NCBI RefSeq assembly: GCF_009865135.1
Contig: NZ_WWGH01000001.1
Location: 2,108,001 to 2,172,000, forward strand
Reading direction: 5' to 3'
Length of the DNA: 64,000 nt
From: Streptomyces sp. SID8374
Lineage (GTDB): Bacteria > Actinomycetota > Actinomycetes > Streptomycetales > Streptomycetaceae
Part shown: positions 33,664-44,920 of the stretch, in pieces
Layout: each line of letters begins with the position of its first letter
How positions within the stretch are numbered: the stretch's first letter is position 1
Translations under genes and position numbers: made by a program
Notes under the pieces: generated by a model
Database searches by the model: none
What the model was told of the DNA's origin: nothing
The model's input: only the letters and a program-made list of their open reading frames with translations

Positions 33664-35196
33664 TCAGCCCCTTCCCAGAAGCAGCCGGGCCTCGCCGACC
33701 GTGATCACCGATCCGGTCACCAGGACCCCGGCGCCCGCGTACTCGTCGTCCTCCTCGGCCAGCGTGATCGCCGCCTCCAGCGCGTCGTCGAGACGCGGTT
33801 CGACCTGGACCCGGTCGTCGCCGAAGACCTCGACGGCGATGGCGGCCAGCTCGTCCACGTCCAGCGCGCGGTCGGTGGAGTTCTGCGTGACGACGACCTC
33901 GGCGAAGATCGGCTCGAAAGCCTCCAGGAGCCCGCGCACGTCCTTGTCGCCGCTGGTGCCGACCACCCCGATCAGCCGGGAGAAGCTGAACGCCTCCGAG
34001 ATCCCGTCCGCCGCGGCCCGGGCCCCCGCCGGGTTGTGCGCGGCGTCCAGGACGACGGTCGGGCTGGAGCGCACGACCTCCAGACGGCCGGGCGAGACCA
34101 CGGCGGCGAACGCCTTGCGGATCGCGTCGATGTCGAGGGAGCGGGCCTGCTCGGCGCCGATCCCGAAGAACGCCTCGACGGCGGCGAGCGCGACGGCCGC
34201 GTTGTGCGCCTGGTGGGCCCCGTACAGCGGCAGGAAGATCTCTGTGTACTCGGTGGCCGCACCACCGAGTCCGCGCAGCGTCAGCAGCTGGCCGCCGACG
34301 GCGACCTCGCGGGAGGCGACGCCGAACTCCATGCCCTCGCGGGCCACGGTGGCGTCCACCTCGACGGCCTTCTTCAGCATCACCTGCGCGGCGTCCACCG
34401 GCTGCTGCGCCAGGATGACCGTGGCGCCCTCCTTGATGACACCGGCCTTCTCCCCGGCGATCTCGGCGGGCGTGTTGCCCAGGCGGTCGGTGTGGTCCAG
34501 GGAGATCGGGGTGACGACGGCGACCGTGGAGTCGATGACGTTGGTGGCGTCCCAGGTGCCGCCCATGCCGACCTCGACGACCGCCACGTCGACGGGCGCG
34601 TCGGCGAAGGCCGCGTACGCCATGCCGGTGAGCACCTCGAAGAAGGAGAGCCGGTAGGGCTGCTGGGCGTCGACCATCTCGACGTACGGCTTGACGTCCT
34701 CGTACGTCTCGATGAACCGCTCGGGGTCGATCGGCGAGCCGTCGAGGCTGATCCGCTCGGTGATCGACTGGACGTGCGGCGAGGTGTAGCGGCCGGTGCG
34801 CAGCTCGAACGCGTTGAGCAGGGCCTCGATCATGCGGGCCGTGGAGGTCTTGCCGTTGGTCCCCGTGATGTGGATCGAGGGGTAGGCGCGCTGCGGCTCG
34901 CCGAGGACGTCCATCAGGGCGGCGATGCGCGTGACGGAGGGCTCCAGCTTGGTCTCGCCCCAGCGTCCGGCGAGCTCCTGCTCCACCGCGCGCAGCGCCT
35001 TGTCGGTCTCGGGGTCGGTGGGTCGGGCGGGGACCGCGTCGGCCTGGGGGGAACCCGCGTAGGTGCGCAGGGTGCGGCTCCCGGCTTCGATCACCGCCAG
35101 GTCGGGGTCGCGCTGGGTCTCTTCGCCGACGATCTCCTCGAAGGTGTCGTCGGGCTCGGACGCGTCGTGCCGGTCTGAAGGGCGGGGCTCACTCAC
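33664..35196 (-). CDS. folC: Folylpolyglutamate synthase/dihydrofolate synthase
   Basis: About 510 residues. The ATP loop TGTNGKTS is at 111-118; downstream are SPHVQSITERI (folate site), VEVGMGGTWDATN, LDHTDRLGNT and DAAHNPAG, all Mur-ligase/FolC motifs. The enzyme adds glutamates to folates, and often joins glutamate to dihydropteroate. There is a 60-residue acidic N-terminal extension before the ligase fold, typical for Streptomyces. The start GTG 35196 is preferred over ATG 35226, but neither has a clear Shine-Dalgarno. It lies 93 bp after valS, beyond a strong terminator. Confidence 0.93.
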   Translation of the reverse strand: MSEPRPSDRHDASEPDDTFEEIVGEETQRDPDLAVIEAGSRTLRTYAGSPQADAVPARPTDPETDKALRAVEQELAGRWGETKLEPSVTRIAALMDVLGEPQRAYPSIHITGTNGKTSTARMIEALLNAFELRTGRYTSPHVQSITERISLDGSPIDPERFIETYEDVKPYVEMVDAQQPYRLSFFEVLTGMAYAAFADAPVDVAVVEVGMGGTWDATNVIDSTVAVVTPISLDHTDRLGNTPAEIAGEKAGVIKEGATVILAQQPVDAAQVMLKKAVEVDATVAREGMEFGVASREVAVGGQLLTLRGLGGAATEYTEIFLPLYGAHQAHNAAVALAAVEAFFGIGAEQARSLDIDAIRKAFAAVVSPGRLEVVRSSPTVVLDAAHNPAGARAAADGISEAFSFSRLIGVVGTSGDKDVRGLLEAFEPIFAEVVVTQNSTDRALDVDELAAIAVEVFGDDRVQVEPRLDDALEAAITLAEEDDEYAGAGVLVTGSVITVGEARLLLGRG

Positions 35197-35266
35197 GGGG
35201 CCCAGTCTACGGATGGGCCCCGGCATCGCACGCAGCGCCCGGCGGAGTGCGGAGCGGTGGTACGGG

Positions 35267-35307
35267 GAAGCCCCCGCATCCCCGGTCGGTCGGGGTGCGG
35301 GGGCTTC
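35267..35307 (-). terminator. Terminator of valS
   Basis: A perfect 12-bp stem (35267-35278 with 35296-35307) extended by an inner CCCC/GGGG stem, 12 bp past the valS stop. Very stable. Confidence 0.9.
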
Positions 35308-35319
35308 GCCGTACAGCTA

Positions 35320-37941
35320 TCAGCTCGCGGGGAGGGCCGCCAGCTGGGCGGAGATCCGCTCGATGTCGGCCTCGGCCTTGGAGAGCCGGCCACGGATCTT
35401 GTCGACCACGTTGTCCGGCGCCTTGGCGAGGAACGCCTCGTTGCCGAGCTTCCCGGTGGCCTGCGCCTTCTCCTTCTGCGCCGCCTCCAGGTCCTTGGTG
35501 AGCCGCTTGCGCTCGGCCGGGACGTCGATGGTGCCGGAGAGGTCCAGCGCGACGGTGGCCCCGGCGACGGGGAGGGAGGCGGTGGCGTGGAAGCCGTCGC
35601 CGGCGGGCTGGAGCCGCAGCAGCTGGCGGATGGCCGCCTCGTGCGGAGCCAGCGCCGTGCCGGTCAGGGTCAGCTCGGCCGGGACCTTCTGGCCGGGCTG
35701 GAGGCCCTGGTCGTTGCGGAAGCGGCGGACCTCGGTGACGACCTGCTGGACGAGCTCGATCTCCTTCTCGGCCGCGTCGTCGCGGAAGCCGGAGTCGCCC
35801 GGCCACTCGGCGATGACGATCGACTCGCGCCCGGTGAGCGCGGTCCACAGCGCCTCCGTGACGAACGGGACGATCGGGTGCAGCAGCCGCAGCATCACGT
35901 CCAGGACCTCGCCGAGGACCCGGCCCGAGACCTCGGCCGGTCGGCCGCCCGCGAAGAACGTGGTCTTGGAGAGCTCCACGTACCAGTCGAAGACCTCGTC
36001 CCAGGCGAAGTGGCGCAGCGCCTCACTGATCTTGGCGAACTGGAAGTCGTCGTAGAACGCGTCGACGTCCGCGACCGTCTTGTTGAGACGGGAGAGGATC
36101 CAGCGGTCGGTGACCGACATCTCCTCGACCGGGGGCAGCTCGCCCTCGATCGTGGCGCCGTTCATCAGGGCGAAGCGGGTGGCGTTCCAGATCTTGTTGG
36201 AGAACTTCGCCGAGCCCTGGACCCAGTCCTCACCGATCGGGACATCGGTGCCGGGGTTGGCGCCGCGCGCGAGGGTGAAGCGCAGGGCGTCGGAGCCGTA
36301 CTTGTCCATCCAGTCCAGCGGGTTGACCACGTTGCCGAAGGACTTCGACATCTTCTTGCCGTGCTCGTCGCGGACCATGCCGTGCAGGACGATGGTCCCG
36401 AACGGCGGGACGCCGTCGTTGACGTACAGGCCGAACATCATCATCCGGGCGACCCAGAAGAAGAGGATGTCGTAGCCGGTGACCAGGACGGAGTTCGGGT
36501 AGAACTTCGCGAGGCTGTCGGTCCGTTCGGGCCAGCCGAGGGTGGAGAAGGGCCACAGGCCCGAGGAGAACCAGGTGTCCAGGACGTCGCTGTCCTGGGT
36601 CCAGCCCTCGCCGGTGGGCGCCTCGTCGTCCGGTCCGACGCAGACGACCTCGCCGTTCGGGCCGTACCAGACGGGGATGCGGTGGCCCCACCAGAGCTGG
36701 CGCGAGATGCACCAGTCGTGGAGGTTGTCGACCCAGTCGAAGTACCGCTTCTCCATCTCCTGCGGGTGGATCTTGACCTTGCCGTCGCGGACCGCGTCAC
36801 CGGCGGCCTCGGCGAGCGGGGCGACCTTGACCCACCACTGGAGGGAGAGGCGCGGCTCGATGGTGGTCTTGCAGCGCGAGCAGTGGCCGACGGAGTGGAC
36901 GTACGGCCGCTTCTCGGCGACGATCCGGCCCTCGGCGCGCAGGGCGGCGACGATGGCGGAACGGGCCTCCAGCCGGTCCAGGCCCTCGAAGGGGCCGGGG
37001 GCCGTGATGACCGCGCGCTCGTCGAGGACGGTGATGAACGGCAGGTCGTGGCGGTTGCCGATCTCGAAGTCGTTCGGGTCGTGCGCGGGGGTCACCTTGA
37101 CGGCGCCGGTGCCGAACTCCGGGTCGACGTGGTGGTCGGCGACGACCGGGATCGTACGGTCGGTCAGCGGCAGCTTGATCTGCTTGCCGACCAGGTGCTT
37201 GTAGCGCTCGTCGTCGGGGTGGACGGCGACGGCGGTGTCACCGAGCATCGTCTCGGCGCGGGTCGTGGCGACGACGATGGTCTCGTCGCCCTCCCCGTAC
37301 GTCATGGAGACGAGCTCGCCGTCGTCCTCCTGGTACTCGACCTCGATGTCGGAGATCGCGGTGAGACAGCGCGGGCACCAGTTGATGATGCGCTCGGCGC
37401 GGTAGATCAGCCCGTCGTCGTACATCTGCTTGAAGACGGTCTGGACGGCCTTGGAGAGGCCCTCGTCCATGGTGAAGCGCTCACGGGACCAGGCGACGCC
37501 CTCGCCGAGGCGGCGCATCTGGCCGGAGATCTGGCCGCCGGACTCGTTCTTCCACTGCCAGACGCGCTCGACGAAGGCCTCACGGCCCAGGTCGTGGCGG
37601 GACTTGCCCTCCTTGCCGAGCTCGCGCTCCACCACGTTCTGGGTGGCGATGCCGGCGTGGTCCATACCCGGCTGGTAGAGCGCCTCGAACCCCTGCATCC
37701 GCTTCCGGCGGACGAGGGCGTCGATCAGGGTGTGCTCGAAGGCGTGGCCCAGGTGAAGGGAGCCGGTGACGTTCGGCGGCGGGATGACGATGCTGTAGGG
37801 CGGCTTGCCACTGTGCTCGTCGGCTTCGAAGTAACCACGCTCTACCCAGCGCTCGTACAGCTTCCCCTCTACATCGGCCGGCGCGTACGAGGTCGGCAGT
37901 TCGGGGTTGCTGGCTGGCTGCTGCGATGAGTTCTCGGTCAC
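35320..37941 (-). CDS. valS: Valyl-tRNA synthetase
   Basis: An 873-residue class I synthetase. The HIGH motif is HLGH at 63-66 ([13 protein letters not shown]) and the KMSKS motif is at 530-534. The editing domain (about 190-350) has [13 protein letters not shown] and DPNDFEIG. The C-terminal coiled-coil arm (about 810-873) is typical of ValRS. The start is GTG 37941 ([10 protein letters not shown]...); no clear ribosome site precedes it, so the message may be near-leaderless. A GTG at 37974 is possible. I see no T-box in the 137-bp divergent gap upstream. Confidence 0.97.
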   Translation of the reverse strand: MTENSSQQPASNPELPTSYAPADVEGKLYERWVERGYFEADEHSGKPPYSIVIPPPNVTGSLHLGHAFEHTLIDALVRRKRMQGFEALYQPGMDHAGIATQNVVERELGKEGKSRHDLGREAFVERVWQWKNESGGQISGQMRRLGEGVAWSRERFTMDEGLSKAVQTVFKQMYDDGLIYRAERIINWCPRCLTAISDIEVEYQEDDGELVSMTYGEGDETIVVATTRAETMLGDTAVAVHPDDERYKHLVGKQIKLPLTDRTIPVVADHHVDPEFGTGAVKVTPAHDPNDFEIGNRHDLPFITVLDERAVITAPGPFEGLDRLEARSAIVAALRAEGRIVAEKRPYVHSVGHCSRCKTTIEPRLSLQWWVKVAPLAEAAGDAVRDGKVKIHPQEMEKRYFDWVDNLHDWCISRQLWWGHRIPVWYGPNGEVVCVGPDDEAPTGEGWTQDSDVLDTWFSSGLWPFSTLGWPERTDSLAKFYPNSVLVTGYDILFFWVARMMMFGLYVNDGVPPFGTIVLHGMVRDEHGKKMSKSFGNVVNPLDWMDKYGSDALRFTLARGANPGTDVPIGEDWVQGSAKFSNKIWNATRFALMNGATIEGELPPVEEMSVTDRWILSRLNKTVADVDAFYDDFQFAKISEALRHFAWDEVFDWYVELSKTTFFAGGRPAEVSGRVLGEVLDVMLRLLHPIVPFVTEALWTALTGRESIVIAEWPGDSGFRDDAAEKEIELVQQVVTEVRRFRNDQGLQPGQKVPAELTLTGTALAPHEAAIRQLLRLQPAGDGFHATASLPVAGATVALDLSGTIDVPAERKRLTKDLEAAQKEKAQATGKLGNEAFLAKAPDNVVDKIRGRLSKAEADIERISAQLAALPAS

Positions 37942-38078
37942 GGGGGACAGTTTAGGGCCGTCACAGCTCTGCACTGAAACGGATTGGTTCAGTAACGGTG
38001 TCCGGGCCGATGGCCCATGTCAGGGCGGCTTCCGTCAGGATGTCCGCAACGCATAAAAGTTTCGGAGGGGACACCGCA

Positions 38079-39128
38079 ATGAGCTACAACCAGCCGGGCC
38101 CGTACGGCGGGCAGCCGCCGCAGGGCCAGCCCGGACCGTACGGACAGCAGCCCGGGCCGTACGGCGGCCCGCCGCCGCAGGGCCCGCCCCAGGGCCGGCC
38201 CGGCTACGGCTACCCCCAGCAGGCCCCTCAGGGCGTCCCGCCGCAGCAGCCCGGCCCGTACGGGGCCCCGCCGCAGGGCCAGCCCGGTTACGGCACCCCT
38301 CCCCCGGGCCAGCCCGGCTACGGCTACCCGCAGCCCCAGCAGCCGGGGCCGTACGGGCAGCAGCCGCCCACCCCTCCGTACGGCGGGCAGCCGGCGTACG
38401 GGGGGCAGCCGCCGTACCCGCCGCAGCAGCCGCAGAAGAAGAAGACCGGGCTGATCGTGGGGGCGTCCGTGCTGGCGCTTGCGGTCATCGGGGCGGGGGT
38501 GTGGTACTTCGCGGGCGGGGCGAGCAACAGTGATGTGGCCGACTCCACGAGGGGCTACAAGCTGACCCCGGCCGCCTCGGTGGACGACTACGCGAAGGAC
38601 CCGTCCAAGCCGGACCGCTCCGGCCCGCTCACGGGGAAGTCGAAGGAGGACGCCGAGGCCGCGGGCGTCAAGGATCCGCAGCAGGCCGGCGCGCAGTACC
38701 AGAGCGGTTCGAAGGAGAACCCGCTCACCCAGAAGATGCTCCTGCTCCAGGGGTACTGGGGCCAGGTCGAGGACCCGGCCAAAGTCATCAACAACTCCTT
38801 CAGCGACGCCGAGAAGAAGATGGGCGAGAGCAGCAACGGCGCCAAGGTCTCGCTCATCGGCAGCCCCAAGGACGTCAAGCCGGCCGGTTTCGACGGCGCC
38901 CTGATGCGGTGCCAGGACCTCAAGACGGTCAACGACAAGGCCGACGGCACTCTCCAGAAGGGGCCGAAGGAAGTCATCACCCCGGTCTGCATCTGGGCCG
39001 ACTACAGCACCGTCGGAATGGTCCTCGCCGTGGACATCGGCGGCGCCCTGACCGGCAAGGGCATCCCCCAGGAGGACGTCGCCGCCCTCGCCGCCAAGCT
39101 CTACAACACCTCGCGCACCAAGATCTGA
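38079..39128 (+). CDS. Pro/Gly/Gln/Tyr-rich single-pass membrane protein
   Basis: 349 residues. Residues 1-118 are a low-complexity cytoplasmic arm of PGPYG, GQPGYG and QQP units; a KKK stop (120-122) precedes one membrane helix (about 124-145). The outer part (146-349) is soluble, with two cysteines (in MRCQDL and VCIWAD) likely to pair. Such proline-rich anchored proteins are common in Streptomyces; their function is mostly unknown. The extracellular domain has no motif I can name. Start: ATG 38079 with GGAGGGG upstream. Divergent from valS. Confidence 0.85.
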   Translation: MSYNQPGPYGGQPPQGQPGPYGQQPGPYGGPPPQGPPQGRPGYGYPQQAPQGVPPQQPGPYGAPPQGQPGYGTPPPGQPGYGYPQPQQPGPYGQQPPTPPYGGQPAYGGQPPYPPQQPQKKKTGLIVGASVLALAVIGAGVWYFAGGASNSDVADSTRGYKLTPAASVDDYAKDPSKPDRSGPLTGKSKEDAEAAGVKDPQQAGAQYQSGSKENPLTQKMLLLQGYWGQVEDPAKVINNSFSDAEKKMGESSNGAKVSLIGSPKDVKPAGFDGALMRCQDLKTVNDKADGTLQKGPKEVITPVCIWADYSTVGMVLAVDIGGALTGKGIPQEDVAALAAKLYNTSRTKI

Positions 39129-39150
39129 CGCACCGCATACACGCTCAACC

Positions 39151-39192
39151 CCGAAGGGGCGCCCACCGGTTGACCGGTCGGCGCCCCTTCGG
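39151..39192. terminator. Bidirectional terminator between the PGY-rich gene and clpX
   Basis: Perfect 13-bp arms (39151-39163 and 39180-39192) around a loop that itself contains paired ACCGGT copies. It lies between convergent stops at 39128 and 39213. Confidence 0.9.
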
Positions 39193-39212
39193 CGTACATA
39201 ACTTCCGTGCCG

Positions 39213-40511
<1,299 letters not shown>

Positions 40512-40603
40512 GAGGTGCTTCCCCTTCGCCTGGGAGGCCGCCTGGTTCAGCGGCTCCTGGTGCCTCTATCCGACGGTACCTTGCCTGGGCCCCCGTTCGG
40601 GCC

Positions 40604-40657
40604 CCCCTTGGCACGGTTCACACGGCCGAGACCGTGCGAACGGAATGTGCCAAGGGG
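40604..40657 (-). terminator. Terminator of the clpP1-clpP2 operon
   Basis: Perfect 11-bp outer arms (40604-40614 with 40647-40657) enclose a second stem (GTTC/GAAC and CACGG/CCGTG). It lies 12 bp past the clpP2 stop, upstream of clpX. Confidence 0.8.
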
Positions 40658-40668
40658 AAAGACCGACG

Positions 40669-41337
40669 TCAGACCGATGCCCCCGCGGTCGTCTTGCGGG
40701 TGGACACGATCTGGTCGACGAGCCCGTACGCCAGGGCGTCCTCGGCCGTGAGGATCTTGTCACGCTCGATGTCCTCGCTGATCTTCTCCAGCGGGGTCGT
40801 CGAGTGGCGGGCCAGCATCTGCTCCAGCTGCGTACGCATCCGGAGGATCTCGTTGGCCGCGATCTCCAGGTCGGAGAGCTGCTCGCGGCCCGTCTGCGAG
40901 GACGGCTGGTGGATGAGGACGCGGGCGTGCGGGAGCGCCATGCGCTTGCCCGGGGTGCCGGCGGCCAGCAGGACGGCGGCGGCGGAGGCGGCCTGGCCCA
41001 TGCAGACCGTCTGGATGTCCGGCTTCACGAACTGCATCGTGTCGTAGATCGCGGTGAGCGCGGTGAACGAGCCGCCGGGGCTGTTGATGTAGATCGAGAT
41101 GTCTCGGTCCGGGTCCATCGACTCCAGGCAGAGCAGCTGCGCCATGACGTCGTTGGCCGAGGCGTCGTCGATCTGGACGCCGAGGAAGATCACGCGCTCC
41201 TCGAAGAGCTTCGCGTACGGGTCGTACTCACGCACACCCTGCGAGGTGCGCTCCACGAAGCGCGGGACGACGTAGCGGTTGTCCACCTGCGGGCCGGTGT
41301 AGAGGCCGCTCGCGGAGGCGCCGGGGAAGTTGTTCAT
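40669..41337 (-). CDS. clpP2: ATP-dependent Clp protease proteolytic subunit ClpP2
   Basis: 222 residues from ATG 41337. The catalytic triad is S118 (MGQAAS), H143 (HQPS) and D193 (ERDKILTA). The N-terminal extension of about 40 residues before EERVIFLG is longer than in ClpP1. It follows clpP1 after about 97 bp. Start uncertain: ATG 41352 adds five residues (MVNTH), and an open GTG at 41442 would overlap the clpP1 stop; none has a strong ribosome site. It forms mixed barrels with ClpP1 and works with ClpX and ClpC. Confidence 0.95.
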   Translation of the reverse strand: MNNFPGASASGLYTGPQVDNRYVVPRFVERTSQGVREYDPYAKLFEERVIFLGVQIDDASANDVMAQLLCLESMDPDRDISIYINSPGGSFTALTAIYDTMQFVKPDIQTVCMGQAASAAAVLLAAGTPGKRMALPHARVLIHQPSSQTGREQLSDLEIAANEILRMRTQLEQMLARHSTTPLEKISEDIERDKILTAEDALAYGLVDQIVSTRKTTAGASV

Positions 41338-41434
41338 GTGGGTGTTCACCATCCTGGTGGCGTTCTGGGGCTGGAGGTCTCGGCGTACGAGAAGGGGGTG
41401 CGGGTGTGGTGCCGACGGTCCGGTGGGGACCGGA

Positions 41435-42052
41435 TCAGGCACCCGTGCCGCCGCCGCCCGGGATGCCCGACGCGACCGTGATGATCTCGTCGATGAGGCC
41501 GTAGTCCTTGGCCTCCTCCGCCGTGTACCAGCGGTCGCGGTCGCCGTCGCGGATGATCGTCTCGACGGTCTGGCCGGAGTGGCGGGCCGTGATCTCGGCC
41601 ATGCGCGTCTTGGTACGGAGCAGGTACTGCGCCTGGATCTTGATGTCCGAGGCCGTTCCGCCGATACCGGCCGAACCCTGGTGCATGAGGATGTCGGTGT
41701 TCGGGAGCGCGAAGCGCTTGCCCGCGGCGCCGCCGGTGAGCAGGAACTGGCCCATCGAGGCCGCCATGCCCATCCCGATGGTGACCACGTCGTTCGGGAT
41801 GTACTGCATGGTGTCGTAGACCGCCATGCCGGCCGTCACCGAACCACCGGGGCTGTTGATGTAGAGGTAGATGTCCTTGTCCGGGTCGGCGGCAAGGAGC
41901 AGGAGCTGTGCGGTGATCTTGTTGGCGATGTCATCGTCGACCTGCTGACCGAGGAAGATGATGCGCTCGCCGAGCAGTCGGCTGTAGACCTGGTCACCGA
42001 GGCCTCCACCGAGGGACGGCTCTCCGGCGGCGTAGGGCATCAGATTCGTCAC
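41435..42052 (-). CDS. clpP1: ATP-dependent Clp protease proteolytic subunit ClpP1
   Basis: 205 residues, with S99 (MGMAAS), H124 (MHQGSAG) and D173 ([11 protein letters not shown]) as triad. Close to the ordinary bacterial ClpP length. GTG start at 42052 (TNLMPYAAG). First gene of clpP1P2. In Streptomyces ClpP1 is needed for normal aerial mycelium formation, and its operon is switched on by ClgR; a matching box lies upstream (42187-42200). Confidence 0.97.
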   Translation of the reverse strand: MTNLMPYAAGEPSLGGGLGDQVYSRLLGERIIFLGQQVDDDIANKITAQLLLLAADPDKDIYLYINSPGGSVTAGMAVYDTMQYIPNDVVTIGMGMAASMGQFLLTGGAAGKRFALPNTDILMHQGSAGIGGTASDIKIQAQYLLRTKTRMAEITARHSGQTVETIIRDGDRDRWYTAEEAKDYGLIDEIITVASGIPGGGGTGA

Positions 42053-42142
42053 GTATCCACCTGCTCGTCTCTGACGGCTCCGGCCGTCTCAGCGTCTTCG
42101 TACCGGGCGGGTGGGGGACTCCCCCACCCTTCCTCTTCATGG

Positions 42143-42200
42143 ACCCTAACGCGCAGGTGGGACAACGCCATCCCGGTTCCGCAACTGTTCGCTGGGAGCG
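42143..42200 (-). promoter_or_regulatory. clpP1P2 promoter region with a ClgR-type box
   Basis: GTTCGC-N5-GCG, the ClgR box described for Streptomyces, is present exactly once here (42187-42200, plus strand reading). A minus-strand TAGGGT (42148-42143) is a fair -10, which would place the box about 50-60 bp upstream of the start, suitable for an activator. The gene starts at 42052. Confidence 0.65.
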
Positions 42201-42257
42201 CAAGGTCCGCAGTGGGCACAGGGGTTCCGGGGCCGCACAGCGATGCGAGGGATACGG

Positions 42258-42298
42258 CGACGGGCCCCGGACGCGTGTGGTGCGTCCGGGGCCCGTCG
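42258..42298 (-). terminator. Terminator of tig
   Basis: A perfect 17-bp stem (42258-42274 with 42282-42298) and a 7-nt loop, 40 bp past the tig stop. One of the strongest hairpins in the window. Confidence 0.92.
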
Positions 42299-42338
42299 TT
42301 GCCGATCGGCGTGGGACCGGCGTGGATCAGGGCGAGGC

Positions 42339-43718
42339 TCAGGCCTCGTTCTTCTCCTCGGCCTTGTCCTCGGTGGCGGCCTCGGCCGTCTCCGTGGTCT
42401 CGTCCTCGTCGTCCTCGAGGTCGACGACCTCACCGTTGGTGTCGACGACCTTGGCGGCCTCGACGACGACGGCGAGCGCCTTGCCGCGGGCGACCTCGCC
42501 GACGAGCATCGGCACCTGGCCGCCTTCGACGACGGCCTGGGCGAACTGGTCGGGGCTCATGCCGGAGGAGGCGGCACGCCGCATGAGGTGCTCGGTGAGC
42601 TCCTCCTGGTTGACGTTCAGCTTCTCCTTGTTGACGAGCTCGTCCAGGATGAACTGGGTCTTGATGCCCTTGACGGCCTGCTCGGAGGTCTCGTTCTCGA
42701 ACTCCTCCAGGGTCTTGCCCTGGATCTCGAGGTACTTCTCGAGGTCGAGGCCCATCTGACCGAGCTGGTGGTGCTCCAGGTTGTGCTTGCGGGTCTGGAC
42801 CTCGTCCGCGAGCAGCTTCTCCGGGATCGGGACCTCGGCGAGCTTCAGCAGCTCCTCCAGGACCCGCTCCTGGGCCTGGGTGGCCTGGTCGTACTGCTTG
42901 GTGGTCTCCAGGCGCTTGCGGCTGTCGGCCTTCAGCTCCTCCAGCGTGTCGAACTCGCTGGCCATCTGGGCGAAGTCGTCGTCCAGCTCGGGGAGCTCAC
43001 GGGCGGCGACGGCGGTGACCTTGACGGTGACCTCCGCGGCCTTGCCCTCGGCGGAGCCGCCCTTCAGCTCGGAGGTGAAGGTGGCCTCGCCACCGGCCTC
43101 CAGGCCGGTCACGGCCTCGTCGATGCCGTCGAGGAGCTCGCCGGAACCGATGGTGTACGAGACACCCGCGGCCACGCCGTCCTCCAGGACCTCGCCGTCG
43201 ACCTTGGCCTCCAGGTCGATCGTGACGACGTCGCCGTCGGCGGCGGCGCGCTCGACCGGGTTGGTGGAGGCGAAGCGCTCGCGCAGCTGCTCCACGGCCT
43301 TCTCGACCTCTTCGTCGGTGACCTCGAGGGCGTCGACGGTGACCTCGATGCCGGAGTAGTCCGGGATCTCGATCTCGGGGCGTACGTCAACCTCGGCGGT
43401 GAAGGCCAGCAGCTCGCCGTCCTTCAGCTCGGTGATGTCGACCTCGGGCTGGCCGAGGACGTTCAGCTCACCCTCGTTGACCGCCTCGGTGTAGAACTTC
43501 GGGAGGGCGTCGTTGACGGCCTCCTCCAGCACAGCACCGCGGCCGAACCGCTGGTCGATGACCCGGGCGGGGATCTTGCCCTTGCGGAAGCCCTTCACCG
43601 TGACCTGCTGGTTGATCTTCTTGTACGCCGCGTCGAGGCTGTCCTTGAGCTCCTCGAAGGGCACCTCGATGCTGAGCCGAACCCGGGTCGGGTTCAGGGT
43701 CTCCACGGCGCTCTTCAC
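42339..43718 (-). CDS. tig: Trigger factor, ribosome-bound chaperone
   Basis: 459 residues. The ribosome-binding N-domain contains [19 protein letters not shown] (signature GFRxGKxP). The PPIase (FKBP-like) domain lies at about 160-245, with [11 protein letters not shown] and [13 protein letters not shown], followed by the long helical C-domain and an acidic tail ending in DKAEEKNEA. Starts at GTG 43718 with GGAGA upstream; the frame to 43967 runs through the tRNA-Pro gene and is not coding. It folds nascent chains as they leave the ribosome. Confidence 0.97.
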   Translation of the reverse strand: MKSAVETLNPTRVRLSIEVPFEELKDSLDAAYKKINQQVTVKGFRKGKIPARVIDQRFGRGAVLEEAVNDALPKFYTEAVNEGELNVLGQPEVDITELKDGELLAFTAEVDVRPEIEIPDYSGIEVTVDALEVTDEEVEKAVEQLRERFASTNPVERAAADGDVVTIDLEAKVDGEVLEDGVAAGVSYTIGSGELLDGIDEAVTGLEAGGEATFTSELKGGSAEGKAAEVTVKVTAVAARELPELDDDFAQMASEFDTLEELKADSRKRLETTKQYDQATQAQERVLEELLKLAEVPIPEKLLADEVQTRKHNLEHHQLGQMGLDLEKYLEIQGKTLEEFENETSEQAVKGIKTQFILDELVNKEKLNVNQEELTEHLMRRAASSGMSPDQFAQAVVEGGQVPMLVGEVARGKALAVVVEAAKVVDTNGEVVDLEDDEDETTETAEAATEDKAEEKNEA

Positions 43719-43867
43719 GGTTCGGTCTCCTTGGTGGCTGACTTCTTTGGGTTCTGCTCGACCGCCGACGGCGGCTTCGCGGACCGAGCCCGGTACATCA
43801 GACACACGGGCACGCATTCTGCATAGTAACGGCAAGGAGGAGGACTCCCCCAATGCGATCTTGCCGG

Positions 43868-43944
43868 TGGTCGGGGTGGCCGGATTCGAACCGACGACCT
43901 TCCGCTCCCAAAGCGGACGCGCTACCAAGCTGCGCCACACCCCG
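43868..43944 (-). tRNA. tRNA-Pro (UGG)
   Basis: A full cloverleaf: acceptor CGGGGTG/CACCCCG, D arm GCGC, anticodon loop TTTGGGA (anticodon TGG), T loop TTCGAAT. 74 nt to the A discriminator (43944-43871), and CCA is encoded (43870-43868). It lies just upstream of tig. Confidence 0.96.
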
Positions 43945-44063
43945 TCGGTGCGACACGTAGGGTACATGCACCGGAGCCGTGCGTCGGCCGCTTTGCGGGG
44001 CGGGCGGGGACCGGTGGTCCGGGGCCGGCGTCAACGGGTGTGCGGAGACCGGCGCCGACCCGC

Positions 44064-44069
44064 TACGAT
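44064..44069 (+). promoter_or_regulatory. Possible -10 of the tRNA-Gly promoter
   Basis: TACGAT lies 37 bp before the tRNA-Gly 5' end. The -35 region (near 44041) is weak, so this is only a candidate. Confidence 0.35.
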
Positions 44070-44105
44070 GCTCTTCGTGCCGCGGTCCCCGGACCTGCGG
44101 TGCTC

Positions 44106-44179
44106 GCGGGCGTAGCTCAATGGTAGAGCCCTAGTCTTCCAAACTAGCTACGCGGGTTCGATTCCCGTCGCCCGCTCCA
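44106..44179 (+). tRNA. tRNA-Gly (UCC)
   Basis: Cloverleaf with acceptor GCGGGCG/CGCCCGC, anticodon stem CTAGT/ACTAG with loop CTTCCAA (anticodon TCC), and T loop TTCGATT. 71 nt plus encoded CCA (44177-44179). Confidence 0.97.
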
Positions 44180-44185
44180 TGCCTG

Positions 44186-44216
44186 GGCCCGGTCCGACAT
44201 CTCGTCGGACCGGGCC
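44186..44216 (+). terminator. Terminator of tRNA-Gly
   Basis: A perfect 13-bp stem (44186-44198 with 44204-44216), ATCTC loop, followed by TCTT, 6 bp after the CCA end. Confidence 0.88.
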
Positions 44217-44277
44217 TCTTGCGTGTGCGCGGGCCGCGCGGCGGACGCGGCCGCCCCCTTCCGGGGGCCGAACCGCC

Positions 44278-44472
44278 TCAGAAGCTGATCTGGTTGATCG
44301 TGTCGGCTATCGAGTTCATGAACCTGTTGATCGACGGGGCCATGCCGGTCGACGCCAGGAAGAAGCCGAAGAGCACGGCGACGAGCGCGGGCCCGGGCTT
44401 GATGGAGCCACCACGGATCAGCACCACCAGGATGACCGCGAACAGCAGCACCATAGACAGTGAAATAGCCAC
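44278..44472 (-). CDS. 64-residue membrane protein, conserved in Streptomyces
   Basis: Two hydrophobic helices (about 2-19 and 26-43), separated by RGGSIKPGPA, then a polar end STGMAPSINRFMNSIADTINQISF. I remember near-identical proteins from many streptomycetes, always without assigned function. The C-terminal amphipathic helix may face the cytoplasm or pair with another subunit. GTG start at 44472. Its 3' neighbour is the tRNA-Gly gene, facing it. Confidence 0.75.
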   Translation of the reverse strand: MAISLSMVLLFAVILVVLIRGGSIKPGPALVAVLFGFFLASTGMAPSINRFMNSIADTINQISF

Positions 44473-44919
44473 GTCTGATCACACCCTCGGTCGGTCCGCC
44501 TTGCCGGCCCGGAAACGTGCACCACTGCGCGCCCCGTCGCGTCCATCGTGCCACCAACTCCCCGGTGTCTGCTGCCGGGTGACGGATCGCACTGACCGGA
44601 TCCCGCCATCCTGCCCCGCTCACCGGGGCGCCACGCCGGACGGCTCGCGCTTCCGCCGCCGAATCGGCGCGACCGCATATTCACCGGCCCGGGTCGCGGT
44701 GGCCGTTTCCCTGTCCCCACAGGTCGTTCACAGGTAATTCGAGCTGTTCGATGCGAGGTAATTCACTCACCCAACACCCTTGCCGATATGCCCTGTTTAA
44801 GCGGGATCAAGCGTGTCATAACGGGCGGTGTTCGACAGTTTCATAGGCGAATGGAGGGGAACACGCGATATCTCGACGCGGTTTTACGCGAGGCAATCGA
44901 CGGGTCTAAGGTGCCTTAG
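44473..44919. other. Divergent intergenic region, AT-richer, with repeats
   Basis: No gene is supported. The right half has lower GC than average and holds the probable promoters of both flanking genes. It contains two copies of AGGTAATTC (44732-44740 and 44756-44764, approximate) and, at its end, the palindrome at 44905-44920. Confidence 0.45.
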
Positions 44920-44920
44920 A
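44905..44920 (+). promoter_or_regulatory. Palindrome over the ribosome site of the acyltransferase gene
   Basis: TCTAAGG-TG-CCTTAGA: perfect 7-bp arms with a 2-bp centre, covering the AAGGTG ribosome site and the first base of the ATG at 44920. It may be an operator or, on mRNA, hide the ribosome site. Confidence 0.5.

Noticed and set aside
37942..38078. T-box leader for valS
   Set aside because: The 137-bp gap has no room for, and no sign of, the conserved T-box bulge or specifier stem.
43868..44220. Integration site at the two tRNA genes
   Set aside because: No integrase gene and no second copy of either tRNA 3' end is visible in the window.
44905..44920. Iron box (DmdR/IdeR site)
   Set aside because: The arms share only part of the TTAGGTTAGGCTNACCTAA-type consensus and the palindrome is too short.
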